From Lachnospiraceae bacterium (lineage in GTDB: Bacteria; Bacillota; Clostridia; Lachnospirales; Lachnospiraceae), in NCBI GenBank assembly GCA_017450485.1, contig JAFSTN010000028.1, forward strand, positions 1 to 64,000: a stretch of DNA of 64,000 nt, given 5' to 3'. Shown piece after piece: positions 16,594 through 25,724 of the stretch. Below the pieces are notes generated by a model, which searched no databases, was not told the origin of the DNA, and was given only the letters and a program-made list of their open reading frames with translations. The position numbers were made by a program, and so were the translations under genes. Position 1 is the first letter of the stretch; each line of letters opens with the position of its first letter.

Positions 16594-18801
16594 ATGGATT
16601 ATAATTTCTTAAACAGGGCCGCTGCCAATCAGGCTTATATCGCAGGTATGAGACCTGTACTCAGAAAGGGAGCACTCTTCTCAGACACTACGGCGGATTA
16701 TGTCAGGCCGGCCGAACCGAGCCCGTACGGACAGGTTACCATCAGGTTCAGAACCGCTCATAATAATGTCGACAATGTCTTTCTCATCGTAGGTGAAGAA
16801 AGATATCTGATGTATCGCGAGTCTCAGACAGATAACTTCGACTTCTATGTTGAGGAGATCCAACTTGAGAACGAAACCATCTCCTACTATTTTGAAGTAC
16901 ATAGCGGAAAGATCCTTTGCTACTATGACATTCGTGGATTATCCAGAGATGTAAACCCGGCTTATCACTTCAGGATCATTCCCGGATTCAGGACACCGGC
17001 CTGGGCCAAGGGCGCGGTCATGTATCAGATATTCGTGGACCGCTTCTGTAACGGTGATCCCTCCAATGACGTGCTGACAGGCGAATATTCGTATATAGGC
17101 GACAGGGTAACCCGTGTTGATGACTGGAACAAGTATCCTGCGGCCATGGGCGTAAGGGAATTCTATGGCGGAGATCTGCAGGGTGTTCTGGATAAGCTCG
17201 ATTATCTGGAAGATCTGGGGATCGAGGTCATTTATTTCAACCCGCTTTTCGTATCTCCGTCCAACCATAAATACGATATCCAGGATTATGACTATATAGA
17301 TCCGCATTTCGGCAGGATCATACATGATGAAGGCGAGTTGCTTCCAAACGGAGACTGCCCGAACCGTGAAGCGACCAGATATATAGATCGTGTGACCAAC
17401 AGGCTTAATCTGGAGGCATCGAACGAATTGTTCGCCCATGTGGTTGAAGAGGCGCACAAACGTGGGATCAAGGTCATACTGGACGGTGTGTTCAATCACT
17501 GCGGGTCTTTTAATAAATGGATGGACAGGGAGCGGATATATGAAAATGCCCACGGCTACGAGAAGGGTGCGCATGTGGCCGAGGACAGTCCTTACCATGA
17601 TTATTTTCAGTTTCTCCCCGGAGGATCCTGGCCGTATAACAAGAGTTATGACGGCTGGTGGGGACATGATACCCTGCCGAAGCTCAATTATGAGGGTTCT
17701 CAGGATCTGTACGATTATGTATTGAAGATCGCAGCCAAATGGGTATCTCCCCCGTACAATGCTGACGGATGGAGACTCGATGTGGCGGCGGATCTGGGGC
17801 ATTCACCCGAGTTTAACCATAAATTCTGGAAAGATTTCAGACGTGCGGTAAAGAGGGCTAACCCCAATGCTCTCATTCTGGCGGAGCATTACGGATCACC
17901 TGAAGCATGGCTTCAGGGACGTGAATGGGATTCCGTCATGAATTATGATGCATTTATGGAGCCTCTCACCTGGTTCCTGACCGGTATGCAGAAGCACAGC
18001 GACGATTTCCGACCCGATTCGATAGGAAATATAGACGCATATTGGGGATCGATGTATCACAATATGGCCTGCTTTACCCAGCCTTCTTTGCTGGTAGCCA
18101 TGAATGAGCTGTCCAACCATGATCATTCAAGGTTCCTGACCAGGACTAATCATAAAGTCGGACGTACCAATACCCTGGGCCCGGAGGCGGCCAACCAGGG
18201 CGTGGATAAGGCGGTAATGCGAGAGGCTGTCATGGTACAGATGACATGGCCCGGCGCTCCGACCATATATTATGGGGATGAGGCCGGAGTCTGTGGATTC
18301 ACCGATCCCGATAACCGTCGAACATATCCCTGGGGACATGAGGATCATGAGCTGATCGATTATCATAAAAAGCTTATAGCGATCCATAAGAAATATGCCG
18401 AGTTTAAGACAGGATCCATGAAATTCGTTGACAAAGACTATAATATGCTGGCTTTCGGCCGTTTCCACGAGGTGGGCGGGCACAGCCTGATAGTCATCAA
18501 TAACGCCGATTATGAGATAGAGAAAGTCTTCAAAGTATGGTATCTGGGAGTTCCGAAGGAATGTGAGATGGAAGTGATCATGGAGACTCACGCTGACGGA
18601 TTCTCCACGGGTGGTGAAAGATTGCCCGTGGAAGCCGGCAAGATCAAGGTGAAGCTCGGTCCGAAATCCGGAGTTATCATCAGATATCGTGACGATACCC
18701 CTACGGAAGCGGTTACCAAATCCAATAATGAGGCGGCTGGCAGAAGCTATGGAGGGGTATCAATGGAAAGATCAAGCTGGTTTAACTTCGGTCACGATTA
18801 A
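16594..18801 (+). CDS. GH13 alpha-glucan hydrolase (neopullulanase/maltogenic amylase type)
   Basis: Glycoside hydrolase of 735 residues acting on alpha-1,4 (and possibly alpha-1,6) glucans. A CBM34-like N-terminal beta domain (about 45-130) precedes the catalytic barrel that begins AVMYQIFVDRFCNGDP. The four conserved regions are visible: DGVFNHCG, GWRLDVAADL (nucleophile Asp396), LILAEHYG (acid/base Glu431) and LSNHDHSR (Asp510). A C-terminal beta domain follows. There is no signal peptide, so it works in the cytoplasm on imported maltodextrins or stored glycogen. The last 30 nt overlap the 3' end of trmO on the opposite strand. Confidence 0.9.
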   Translation: MDYNFLNRAAANQAYIAGMRPVLRKGALFSDTTADYVRPAEPSPYGQVTIRFRTAHNNVDNVFLIVGEERYLMYRESQTDNFDFYVEEIQLENETISYYFEVHSGKILCYYDIRGLSRDVNPAYHFRIIPGFRTPAWAKGAVMYQIFVDRFCNGDPSNDVLTGEYSYIGDRVTRVDDWNKYPAAMGVREFYGGDLQGVLDKLDYLEDLGIEVIYFNPLFVSPSNHKYDIQDYDYIDPHFGRIIHDEGELLPNGDCPNREATRYIDRVTNRLNLEASNELFAHVVEEAHKRGIKVILDGVFNHCGSFNKWMDRERIYENAHGYEKGAHVAEDSPYHDYFQFLPGGSWPYNKSYDGWWGHDTLPKLNYEGSQDLYDYVLKIAAKWVSPPYNADGWRLDVAADLGHSPEFNHKFWKDFRRAVKRANPNALILAEHYGSPEAWLQGREWDSVMNYDAFMEPLTWFLTGMQKHSDDFRPDSIGNIDAYWGSMYHNMACFTQPSLLVAMNELSNHDHSRFLTRTNHKVGRTNTLGPEAANQGVDKAVMREAVMVQMTWPGAPTIYYGDEAGVCGFTDPDNRRTYPWGHEDHELIDYHKKLIAIHKKYAEFKTGSMKFVDKDYNMLAFGRFHEVGGHSLIVINNADYEIEKVFKVWYLGVPKECEMEVIMETHADGFSTGGERLPVEAGKIKVKLGPKSGVIIRYRDDTPTEAVTKSNNEAAGRSYGGVSMERSSWFNFGHD

Positions 18802-19449
18802 CACGGAGTCTCTGACGGTAAACCGGAAATCATAGGAAGCGTATCTCATGCCGTAGACACGGGTGGGATCATCATGATAAGAAGGCCGCGGGTCGTACTT
18901 TAGAAGTGCGACGGCGGCTTTTATTATATCTTCGGATAACCCTGCTTTAAGTTCATCCGGAAAGATCACCTCCAGAGTGTCGCCAATATGGGCATCGGCA
19001 AATCCTCCTTTTGCATCGGGATGGGAATCCGTATAGGGAAGATAGGGCTTGATATCAAGAATGCCGGTCCCGTGACGCAGATCGGCTCCGGCCACATATA
19101 TCAGAGGTCCTCTGTCGGAAGCTGTGATGTCTATCAGCCTGACACAGGATAAACCTATGGGATTGGGGCGGTTGGGAGAACGTGTGGCAAATACCCCCAT
19201 ACGGGTATTACCGCCGAGACGCGGAGGTCGGACCATAGGAGACCACTCCCCGGGACCGGTATCCGAGTCTGAGTCAAAAGACCAGATGAGCCAGATATAG
19301 CTGTAGTCTTCGAGGCCTTTAAGCGCGTCCGGATTACGGAAGTGCGGTTCGAATACTATCGTAGAGATGACTTCTTCTGCAAGTCCGCTCTGTCTGGGGA
19401 TGCCGAACTTATCCGACATATCGTTCTCAATGTGTGCTATCCTTGTCAT
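18772..19449 (-). CDS. trmO: tRNA (t6A37)-methyltransferase TrmO family
   Basis: TrmO (TsaA/YaeB, UPF0066) uses SAM to methylate t6A37 in certain tRNAs. 225 residues. The beta-barrel core shows the family motifs: LEDYSYIWLIWSF, then GVFATRSPNRPNPIGLS (about 110-126) and LDIKPYLPYTDS (about 153-164). The start at 19449 is chosen for the upstream AAGGAG; a longer in-frame start at 19560 would run through the neighbouring gene's N-terminus. It converges on the GH13 gene with a 30-bp overlap, and its start faces the next gene only 16 bp away. Confidence 0.88.
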   Translation of the reverse strand: MTRIAHIENDMSDKFGIPRQSGLAEEVISTIVFEPHFRNPDALKGLEDYSYIWLIWSFDSDSDTGPGEWSPMVRPPRLGGNTRMGVFATRSPNRPNPIGLSCVRLIDITASDRGPLIYVAGADLRHGTGILDIKPYLPYTDSHPDAKGGFADAHIGDTLEVIFPDELKAGLSEDIIKAAVALLKYDPRPSYHDDPTRVYGMRYASYDFRFTVRDSVLIVTEVKPA

Positions 19450-19465
19450 AAGGTGCTCCTTAAGT

Positions 19466-21082
19466 ATGAATAAAGAGAGATTCAAGCAAAGTATAACACA
19501 ATTAAACATCCGGCATATATGGGCCCTGATAACACTCACGGCAGTCACATTTGCTCTCACCTTTCACTTCAATGACGGGTATTTCGAACTGGGTGAGGAA
19601 AAATATCTGATATATATGCGGATCACGAGATGGATGATACCGATATGGATCGCAATGGTGATCGTATATCTGATCGTTCATCGTCAAAAGGCCGATATTC
19701 CCGGCATGATCCGGAATATATCCGTGACAGGATGGTTCCTGGTCCTGCTGGTCATCGCAGGAGTGATATCCACTCTAACGAGTGATTTCCGTGAGGTGTC
19801 GTTATGGGGGCACGATGGGTGGCATATGGGCCTTATGGTACAGCTGATGATGATCATCTGCTGTCTGATGACCGCGGATCTTTTTGCAAACGGCAGAAAA
19901 AGCCTTCAGTTTGTCATGCTGGCAGCCGGTCTGGTCATTTCGACCACAGCGCTGGTATTGGGGATCATCAACCGCTTCTCCATATATCCGTTCAGGATGT
20001 GGGGGCAGGCGGAGGATTTCATATCCACACTGGGTAATATAGACTGGTTCTGCGGATACTGGTGTGTGTGGATGGGTATCGGATGCGGATTGTTTCTTTA
20101 TGCCGGGAGCAGTACAGCCCGGTTTGTTACCGGAGTCTATGTATGGATATGCGGTGTGGCCGGCGTATGCTGCGGAGCCAGCTCCTGTTATCTGGCATGG
20201 GGGACAGTCAGCTTCGCGGCTTTGCTCTGGGCGCTTAAGGATTCGGACAGATTGATGAAGCTGTGCGATATGGAGATACTGATGCTGGCGGCTCTTCCCA
20301 CAGTCAGGCTGATGGGTGCACTCAGACCATATCGCATGTGGTATGATTCCGCCTGGCTCAAGGAAGTCTCATACGGGGATGCCTGGATGACGCCGTTTAT
20401 TATCGGAGTTGTGCTTTTTTCCATCCTGAAGGAGGTGTACCGGAGACGGGAACGTGACAGGAGCGGTGTCAGATCTCTGCTTACCGGATTATCCTGCGGC
20501 GGCTTCATAGCCGTAGTTCTTCTGATCATATTAAACAGCAGTATAGAGGGAGGTCTATGGCCGGTCCGCGGCATGAGCATATTTACATGGGGCGTGAACT
20601 GGGGCAACGGCCGTGGCGGAATATGGATCGTAAGCGCGGAGCTGATCAGACGTATGATGCCCTTCAGGCTTTTCTTCGGAGTCGGATGTGACTGTATGTG
20701 CTCGTATGCCTACTCCATGGAAGATATAGTAGCCACACTTAACAGATATCTGGGCCGGATTTATCTGACCAATGCACATAACGAGCTGCTGTCGATGATA
20801 ATTAATGAAGGTATTGCAGGTGCTGCGGCGTATTTCGGCATACAGATATCCCATATCGCACGATGCGCCAAATTACTGGATCATCCGGAAGACGGAAAAC
20901 CCGGCACAAGCACCGGAGATCCCGTATATGACGGTCTTCTGCTCGGATCCGTTTTATCGGTTGCCGGATATATGGGTATAGGATTGGTCGGATTTATGCA
21001 GATACTGTCTACACCCTTCCTTTTCATAGCCATCGGGATGGCTATGGGCTTGATAAATAGAGAGAATAAAAATATAATGTAG
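19466..21082 (+). CDS. O-antigen ligase-like polytopic membrane protein (Wzy/WaaL superfamily)
   Basis: Integral membrane protein of 538 residues with about a dozen hydrophobic helices. Near residue 435 it has AHNELLSMIINEGIAGAAAY, the His-Asn-Glu...Glu-Gly signature of the Wzy_C / O-antigen ligase superfamily that polymerises or transfers lipid-linked glycans. In Gram-positives such proteins act on capsule or wall polysaccharides. The start at 19466 has AAGGTG upstream; an in-frame start at 19367 would sit inside trmO. No glycosyltransferase genes are adjacent, so the glycan is unknown. Confidence 0.75.
   Translation: MNKERFKQSITQLNIRHIWALITLTAVTFALTFHFNDGYFELGEEKYLIYMRITRWMIPIWIAMVIVYLIVHRQKADIPGMIRNISVTGWFLVLLVIAGVISTLTSDFREVSLWGHDGWHMGLMVQLMMIICCLMTADLFANGRKSLQFVMLAAGLVISTTALVLGIINRFSIYPFRMWGQAEDFISTLGNIDWFCGYWCVWMGIGCGLFLYAGSSTARFVTGVYVWICGVAGVCCGASSCYLAWGTVSFAALLWALKDSDRLMKLCDMEILMLAALPTVRLMGALRPYRMWYDSAWLKEVSYGDAWMTPFIIGVVLFSILKEVYRRRERDRSGVRSLLTGLSCGGFIAVVLLIILNSSIEGGLWPVRGMSIFTWGVNWGNGRGGIWIVSAELIRRMMPFRLFFGVGCDCMCSYAYSMEDIVATLNRYLGRIYLTNAHNELLSMIINEGIAGAAAYFGIQISHIARCAKLLDHPEDGKPGTSTGDPVYDGLLLGSVLSVAGYMGIGLVGFMQILSTPFLFIAIGMAMGLINRENKNIM
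19490..19498 (-). promoter_or_regulatory. Extended -10 promoter of trmO inside the divergent gene
   Basis: On the minus strand the sequence reads TGTTATACT, an extended -10 (TG-n-TATACT). The expected start is near 19483, leaving a leader of about 33 nt with AAGGAG before trmO. It lies within codons 9-11 of the divergent membrane-protein gene. Confidence 0.55.
21050..21078 (+). promoter_or_regulatory. Promoter of proS
   Basis: TTGATA (21050-21055), 17-bp spacer and perfect TATAAT (21073-21078), lying in the last codons of the preceding gene. Transcription would start near 21085, about 40 nt before proS, which has GGGAG as ribosome site. No T-box leader fits in this space. Confidence 0.75.
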
Positions 21083-21123
21083 TTTATTCGTAAAGAGCTA
21101 AATCACAGACAGGGAGAAAAACA

Positions 21124-22569
21124 ATGGCTGACAAGAAACTCGTAGAAGCTATCACATCGATGGAGGAAGACTTCGCACAATGGTATACAGACGTTGTCAA
21201 GAAGGCTGAGCTCATCGATTACACCACAGTCAAGGGATGCATGGTCATCCGTCCCGCAGGCTATGCCATCTGGGAGCTTATACAGAAAGATCTGGACAGG
21301 CGGTTCAAAGAGACCGGTGTATCCAATGTATATCTGCCCATGTTTATTCCGGAAAGTCTGCTCAATAAGGAGAAAGACCATGTGGAAGGGTTTGCACCCG
21401 AGGTGGCCTGGGTCACTCATGGCGGACTGGAGCCCCTTCAGGAGAGGCTCTGCGTGAGACCGACATCCGAGACGCTTTTCTGTGATTATTATAAGAACGT
21501 AGTACAGTCCTATCGTGATCTGCCGCAGGTATGCAATCAGTGGTGCTCGGTAGTGCGCTGGGAGAAAGAAACCAGACCGTTCCTCCGGAGTCGTGAATTC
21601 CTGTGGCAGGAAGGTCATACAGCGCATGCCACTGCCGAGGAAGCAGAGGAGAGAACCCTTCAGATGCTGGATGTATATTCATCCTTCCTCGAAGAGACGC
21701 TTGCCATTCCGGCGATCAAAGGACGTAAGACCGATAAGGAAAAGTTCGCAGGTGCGGTAGCCACATATACCGTTGAAGCACTTATGCATGACGGCAAGGC
21801 TCTTCAGTCGGGCACCAGCCATAACTTCGGAGACGGATTTGCCAGGGCTTTCGGTGTTCAGTTCACGGATAAAGACAATACCCTGAAGTACGTACATCAG
21901 ACTTCCTGGGGAATGACGACCAGACTGATAGGTGCCGTGATCATGGTTCACGGGGATGATTCGGGGCTTAAGCTTCCGCCCGCTGTTGCACCTGTCCAGG
22001 TATTGATAGTGCCTATCCAGCAGAAAAAAGAGGGTGTGCTGGATAAAGCATATGAGATGAGAGATCGTATACTTCGTGCATCGGAGAACTCCGTACGCGT
22101 GAAAGTAGATGATACGGATAAGTCTCCGGGATGGAAGTTTTCCGAGCAGGAGATGCGCGGAATACCCATGCGTATAGAGATAGGTCCCAAGGATATGGAG
22201 GCCGGCAAGTGCGTGATCGTTCGCAGGGATACCGGTGAAAAGATAGAAGTGGCTGATACCGAGCTTGAAGCAAAGGTGCAGGAACTGCTCGTGACCATAC
22301 AGAAAGATATGCTCGAGGCTGCACGTGTACACAGGGATTCACATACATACAGCGCCACAGATATGGATGAATTCAGAAAGATTTTTGCCGAAAAAGCCGG
22401 ATTCGTCAAGGCTATGTGGTGCGGAGAGCAGGAATGCGAGGATAAGATCAAGGAAGAACTGTCCGTAACCAGCAGATGTATGCCGTTTGAACAGGAACAG
22501 ATAAGCGACAGATGTGTATGCTGCGGTAAACCCGCCAAGCATATGGTTTACTGGGGAAGAGCTTATTGA
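21124..22569 (+). CDS. proS: Prolyl-tRNA synthetase, short (eukaryote/archaeal-like) type
   Basis: Charges tRNA-Pro with proline. The 481-residue length and lack of an internal editing insertion mark the type 3 form common in clostridia, unlike the about 570-residue bacterial type. Class II motifs are present: VRPTSE (motif 2 region), [14 protein letters not shown], and [12 protein letters not shown] (motif 3). A C-terminal zinc-binding-like region carries CGEQEC and CVCCGKP, and the protein ends in Tyr as in this subgroup. It converges on the lipid kinase gene with a 7-bp overlap. Confidence 0.94.
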   Translation: MADKKLVEAITSMEEDFAQWYTDVVKKAELIDYTTVKGCMVIRPAGYAIWELIQKDLDRRFKETGVSNVYLPMFIPESLLNKEKDHVEGFAPEVAWVTHGGLEPLQERLCVRPTSETLFCDYYKNVVQSYRDLPQVCNQWCSVVRWEKETRPFLRSREFLWQEGHTAHATAEEAEERTLQMLDVYSSFLEETLAIPAIKGRKTDKEKFAGAVATYTVEALMHDGKALQSGTSHNFGDGFARAFGVQFTDKDNTLKYVHQTSWGMTTRLIGAVIMVHGDDSGLKLPPAVAPVQVLIVPIQQKKEGVLDKAYEMRDRILRASENSVRVKVDDTDKSPGWKFSEQEMRGIPMRIEIGPKDMEAGKCVIVRRDTGEKIEVADTELEAKVQELLVTIQKDMLEAARVHRDSHTYSATDMDEFRKIFAEKAGFVKAMWCGEQECEDKIKEELSVTSRCMPFEQEQISDRCVCCGKPAKHMVYWGRAY

Positions 22570-23450
22570 TCGGGAACGATGATATCCACTGCACGGGGAT
22601 GAACGATGATCTCGGCAGAGGTATGTTCACCGCCAAACTCTCCGTCGCGTGTCCATCTGACAGGTTCGGATGATTCAAAATATACGTGTTTACTCTTGAA
22701 AGTGATTATATTGGCAGAGTCCATTCTTCTGTCGACCATGGCTCGCACTATATCCGACAGCTCTATAGGGGTTGTCGGATTTTTTATCAGTGTTACTTCA
22801 TGAAAACCGTCATCCAGGAGAACGTGATGGCCGGTTATCCCTTTAAAGCCGCCTACGGATATGGAGTTGGTGACCATTCCGTAGATGAAATCATCCTCTA
22901 TCTCGCCATCTTCCCATTTTACGTGCATATGATAAGCCCTGATGGTAGGCAGGGATTTGATCGCCTCAAGGATGTAAGCGGAGTATCCGAGTGTATTCTT
23001 GATATTCTGGGGAGTGGCATAGGTTACCTCGGTAAAAATGCCGAAAGCAGCCACATATACATAATAGCCTCCGTTAAGCTCGCCGACATCACATTTAAAT
23101 ATATGTCCTTCGGGGATCACTTTGGCAGCCGGCAGCATAAAACCGGGGATCTTGAGTGATTTGGCGAAGTCGTTGGTACTGCCGGCCGGGATATAACCGA
23201 TGGGGATCACGGTACCGCTTTGCATCATTCCGCTTACGACTTCATTCAGAGTACCGTCTCCGCCCGAGCATACGATCAGATCATAGTCGCTGTGCCTGTC
23301 CCTTACGGCATTTGCGGCATCCGCAGAGCTTTGAGTAGGATGGGCGGTCACCTCGTAACCGGATTTGACGAAGATATCTATGATGTCGAGCAGATTTGAA
23401 CGGATCTGAGCTTTTCCGGAATGCGGATTGTATATAAAGAGTAATTTCAT
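22563..23450 (-). CDS. Diacylglycerol/lipid kinase family protein (YegS/DgkB-like)
   Basis: Soluble lipid kinase of 295 residues. The DAGK catalytic domain begins [15 protein letters not shown] and carries the nucleotide-binding [15 protein letters not shown] (about 63-77) and [12 protein letters not shown] (about 88-99). DgkB-type enzymes recycle diacylglycerol to phosphatidate in Gram-positive membranes; YegS-type members phosphorylate other lipids. Which applies cannot be read here. The ATG has no ribosome site, but a TATACT lies 6 nt upstream, suggesting a leaderless transcript. Confidence 0.85.
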   Translation of the reverse strand: MKLLFIYNPHSGKAQIRSNLLDIIDIFVKSGYEVTAHPTQSSADAANAVRDRHSDYDLIVCSGGDGTLNEVVSGMMQSGTVIPIGYIPAGSTNDFAKSLKIPGFMLPAAKVIPEGHIFKCDVGELNGGYYVYVAAFGIFTEVTYATPQNIKNTLGYSAYILEAIKSLPTIRAYHMHVKWEDGEIEDDFIYGMVTNSISVGGFKGITGHHVLLDDGFHEVTLIKNPTTPIELSDIVRAMVDRRMDSANIITFKSKHVYFESSEPVRWTRDGEFGGEHTSAEIIVHPRAVDIIVPDQ

Positions 23451-23456
23451 AGGTGT

Positions 23457-23462
23457 AGTATA
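23457..23462 (-). promoter_or_regulatory. -10 box adjacent to the lipid kinase start
   Basis: TATACT on the minus strand ends 6 nt before the ATG at 23450, so transcription would begin about at the start codon. A -35 is not clear. Confidence 0.4.
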
Positions 23463-23508
23463 GCACGAAAAAATGAAAAGATGACTTTAATTAAGCGCCC
23501 CTTAGTGG

Positions 23509-23541
23509 TAAAATGTGTCGTGTGCAGGGCTTTCGCCCTGC
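23509..23541 (+). promoter_or_regulatory. fba -10 box and 5' end hairpin
   Basis: TAAAAT (23509-23514) is followed, at the expected start of the transcript, by a hairpin GCAGGGC (23524-23530) / GCCCTGC (23535-23541) with a TTTC loop. Stem-loops at the extreme 5' end often protect highly expressed messages from decay. The ribosome site AGGAGG follows near the fba ATG. Confidence 0.5.
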
Positions 23542-23577
23542 GGACGTTCATAAATCTCACATTCAGGAGGATCAGAT

Positions 23578-24546
23578 ATGTCATTAGTTACAACAACCGA
23601 AATGTTTAAGAAGGCATATGACGGCGGTTACGCAGTAGGTGCTTTCAACGTTAACAACATGGAGATAGTACAGGGAATCACCGAGGCAGCAGGCGAGCTG
23701 AACAGCCCTGTTATCCTTCAGGTTTCAAAGGGAGCACGTGCTTATGCCAATCATACCTATCTGGTTAAGCTGGTAGAGGCTGCTGTAGAGGAGAATCCTC
23801 AGATCCCGATAGCTCTTCACCTTGATCACGGTGATACTTTCGAGCTTTGTAAGTCATGTATCGATGGTGGATTTACTTCCGTTATGATCGATGCTTCCTC
23901 CAAGTCATTTGAGGACAATATAGCTCTGACCAAGCAGGTAGTTGAGTATGCACATGCAAACGGCGTAGTTGTAGAGGCTGAGCTCGGTACTCTGGCCGGC
24001 ATCGAGGATGAAGTCGTAGTAGAGGCAGGTCACGAATCATATACCCGCCCCGAAGAGGTTGAGGAATTTGTTGACAAGACAGGATGTGACTCACTTGCTA
24101 TCGCAATCGGAACATCTCACGGTGCTTACAAGTTCACTCCGGAACAGTGTACCAGAAACGCTGACGGCATCCTTGTTCCCCCTCCGCTTCGTTTCGACGT
24201 GCTTGAGGAGTGCATCAAGAGACTGCCCGGCTTCCCGATCGTTCTTCACGGATCTTCATCGGTTCCTCAGGAATTCGTTAAGATGGTAAATGAGCACGGC
24301 GGAAAGATGCCCGATGCAGTAGGTATCCCGGAAGAGCAGCTCCGTCAGGCAGCTAAGCTTGCAGTATGTAAGATCAACATCGATTCCGACATCCGTCTTG
24401 CCATGACAGGTAATATCCGTAAGTACTTCGATGAGCATCCCGATCACTTCGATCCCCGTCAGTACTTAAAGCCCGCACGTCAGGCAGTTAAGGACATGGT
24501 TGCTCATAAGATCAAATACGTTCTTGGATCTGACGGAAAAGCCTGA
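23578..24546 (+). CDS. fba: Class II fructose-bisphosphate aldolase
   Basis: Zinc-dependent aldolase of glycolysis and gluconeogenesis, 322 residues. Metal and substrate motifs are visible: ALHLDHGD (about 80-87), EAELGTLAGIEDE (about 138-150), GTSHGAYKF (about 177-185) and VLHGSSSVP (about 221-229), then NIDSDIRLA. Codon use is strongly biased (many AAG, GTT, CTT), as expected for a very abundant enzyme. It is monocistronic, with its own 5' hairpin and a downstream terminator. The related tagatose-bisphosphate aldolase is a weaker alternative. Confidence 0.93.
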   Translation: MSLVTTTEMFKKAYDGGYAVGAFNVNNMEIVQGITEAAGELNSPVILQVSKGARAYANHTYLVKLVEAAVEENPQIPIALHLDHGDTFELCKSCIDGGFTSVMIDASSKSFEDNIALTKQVVEYAHANGVVVEAELGTLAGIEDEVVVEAGHESYTRPEEVEEFVDKTGCDSLAIAIGTSHGAYKFTPEQCTRNADGILVPPPLRFDVLEECIKRLPGFPIVLHGSSSVPQEFVKMVNEHGGKMPDAVGIPEEQLRQAAKLAVCKINIDSDIRLAMTGNIRKYFDEHPDHFDPRQYLKPARQAVKDMVAHKIKYVLGSDGKA

Positions 24547-24574
24547 ATAAATACCCGAATATAAACCGTGGAGG

Positions 24575-24687
24575 CTTGGGATATTCACAATTTGTTTACA
24601 TTTAATTAAAAACATGTTAATTGAACAAACATTTTTTCGACAAATGTTACCTATAGAATAAAAAATGTAAACAAGATAATTCCCAAG
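24575..24687. repeat. Long imperfect inverted repeat in the AT-rich gap after fba
   Basis: CTTGGGA (24575-24581) and TTGTTTACATTT (24592-24603) are mirrored by AAATGTAAACAA (24663-24674) and TCCCAAG (24681-24687): 19 perfectly matching bases in two blocks. The AT-rich interior contains the palindrome AACATGTT. The 240-bp gap holds no gene. It could be a DNA-binding region or part of a small RNA that ends at the terminator at 24719-24780. Confidence 0.5.
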
Positions 24688-24718
24688 TGGTTTACAGATA
24701 AAAACTTTTTCATAATAA

Positions 24719-24780
24719 ATGCCAGATGACTTGACCAAGTCATCTGGCATCCTCCCTTTTATGGGGGCTTTTTTATTTTC
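24719..24780 (+). terminator. Terminator between fba and the acetyltransferase gene
   Basis: ATGCCAGATGACTTG (24719-24733) pairs perfectly with CAAGTCATCTGGCAT (24736-24750). A second small hairpin (CCTCC with GGGGG) and a run of six T follow. It probably ends fba or an RNA from the gap, and may also act on the convergent gene. Confidence 0.75.
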
Positions 24781-24786
24781 CGGGCA

Positions 24787-25602
24787 TTACAGATCCAAAG
24801 TCCACTCCACCAGACCGTCGTTTAATTCCCTGCCGGGAGTCATATTAAGTTTCTTACAGAGATTCTGAGATACGCTGTTGTCACGACGTACCCTGGCTAT
24901 CACGCGATCCACTCCATCCAGTGTGCGGGCATAGTCAATTATCGCGGTACATGCCTCATAAGCATATCCCTGTCTGCGGGCTTCGGCATCCACTACGAAG
25001 CCGAGTTCCACATTTCCTTCCTCTGTCGTATACTCTATTCCCATACGTCCGATGATCGTATCATCCTCCTTACGTATAACGGTCCACAGTCCTATGCCGA
25101 GGAGAGAATAGACATTGCGGATATAGTTTTGCTGGTATACTTCTTCTTCATCTCTGGAAAAGAGCGGTTCCATGAAGCTTATTACTTCGGGATCATCATA
25201 TATCTCATAGAAGCGGTCGAGATCTTCGATCATGGTCTCCCGAATGATCAGCCTGTCGGTCTCCATGATATCGACGGGAAGCCCGCAGATGCGCCTGTAT
25301 ATATGATCGTAGTCTTCAAGGGAGATGTCTTCGGGCTGTTCCAGGATGTATTTGACACCGGCAAAATCCGCATTCCGGTTACCCTCATGGACCAGAGCAG
25401 CAACGGGATAGCCCTTTTTGATCAAAGCTTCGCATCCCTCCGGAGTGTCACATACATAAAGGGAATCCGAGAAAGGGTAGCCGTCTTCGGAATACGGAAA
25501 GATCCGTCCGGAGATGTTTTCGGCGGAGTTTACTTTAAAAGCTTTCTCGACCGTTTTATCGCTTATATCGACTATGATCTTGTTCAGAATGGTATTGTTC
25601 AT
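24787..25602 (-). CDS. GNAT N-acetyltransferase with an extra N-terminal region
   Basis: 271 residues. The C-terminal half (about 115-265) is a RimJ/RimL-type GNAT domain: ETDRLIIRE at its start, ELGFVVDAEARRQGYAYEA carrying the acetyl-CoA loop (RRQGYA), and NSVSQNLCKKLNM near the end. Such enzymes acetylate protein N-termini or small molecules. The N-terminal ~110 residues are not recognised; they read like a small alpha/beta domain (SLYVCDTPEGCEALIKKGYP). The target is unknown. It is divergent from the symporter gene with about 120 bp between them. Confidence 0.8.
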   Translation of the reverse strand: MNNTILNKIIVDISDKTVEKAFKVNSAENISGRIFPYSEDGYPFSDSLYVCDTPEGCEALIKKGYPVAALVHEGNRNADFAGVKYILEQPEDISLEDYDHIYRRICGLPVDIMETDRLIIRETMIEDLDRFYEIYDDPEVISFMEPLFSRDEEEVYQQNYIRNVYSLLGIGLWTVIRKEDDTIIGRMGIEYTTEEGNVELGFVVDAEARRQGYAYEACTAIIDYARTLDGVDRVIARVRRDNSVSQNLCKKLNMTPGRELNDGLVEWTLDL

Positions 25603-25680
25603 AATCTTGCCCCGTTTTCTATAATACTTTATAATGTTAAATTATTGCAGTATAGCATCTTGCTTGAAGTATACAACATT

Positions 25681-25709
25681 TTGACAATTGATGTGATCAT
25701 TTTTACGTT
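25681..25709 (+). promoter_or_regulatory. Candidate promoter of the alanine/glycine symporter
   Basis: Perfect TTGACA (25681-25686) with a 17-bp spacer to a weak -10, TACGTT (25704-25709). The AGGAGGAG ribosome site follows directly, so the leader would be very short. Confidence 0.4.
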
Positions 25710-25724
25710 AGTTAGGAGGAGAAT

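Noticed and set aside
21083-21123. T-box riboswitch before proS
   Set aside because: Only about 40 nt of leader follow the promoter, too short for a T-box, and no TGGNACCGCG-like box is present.
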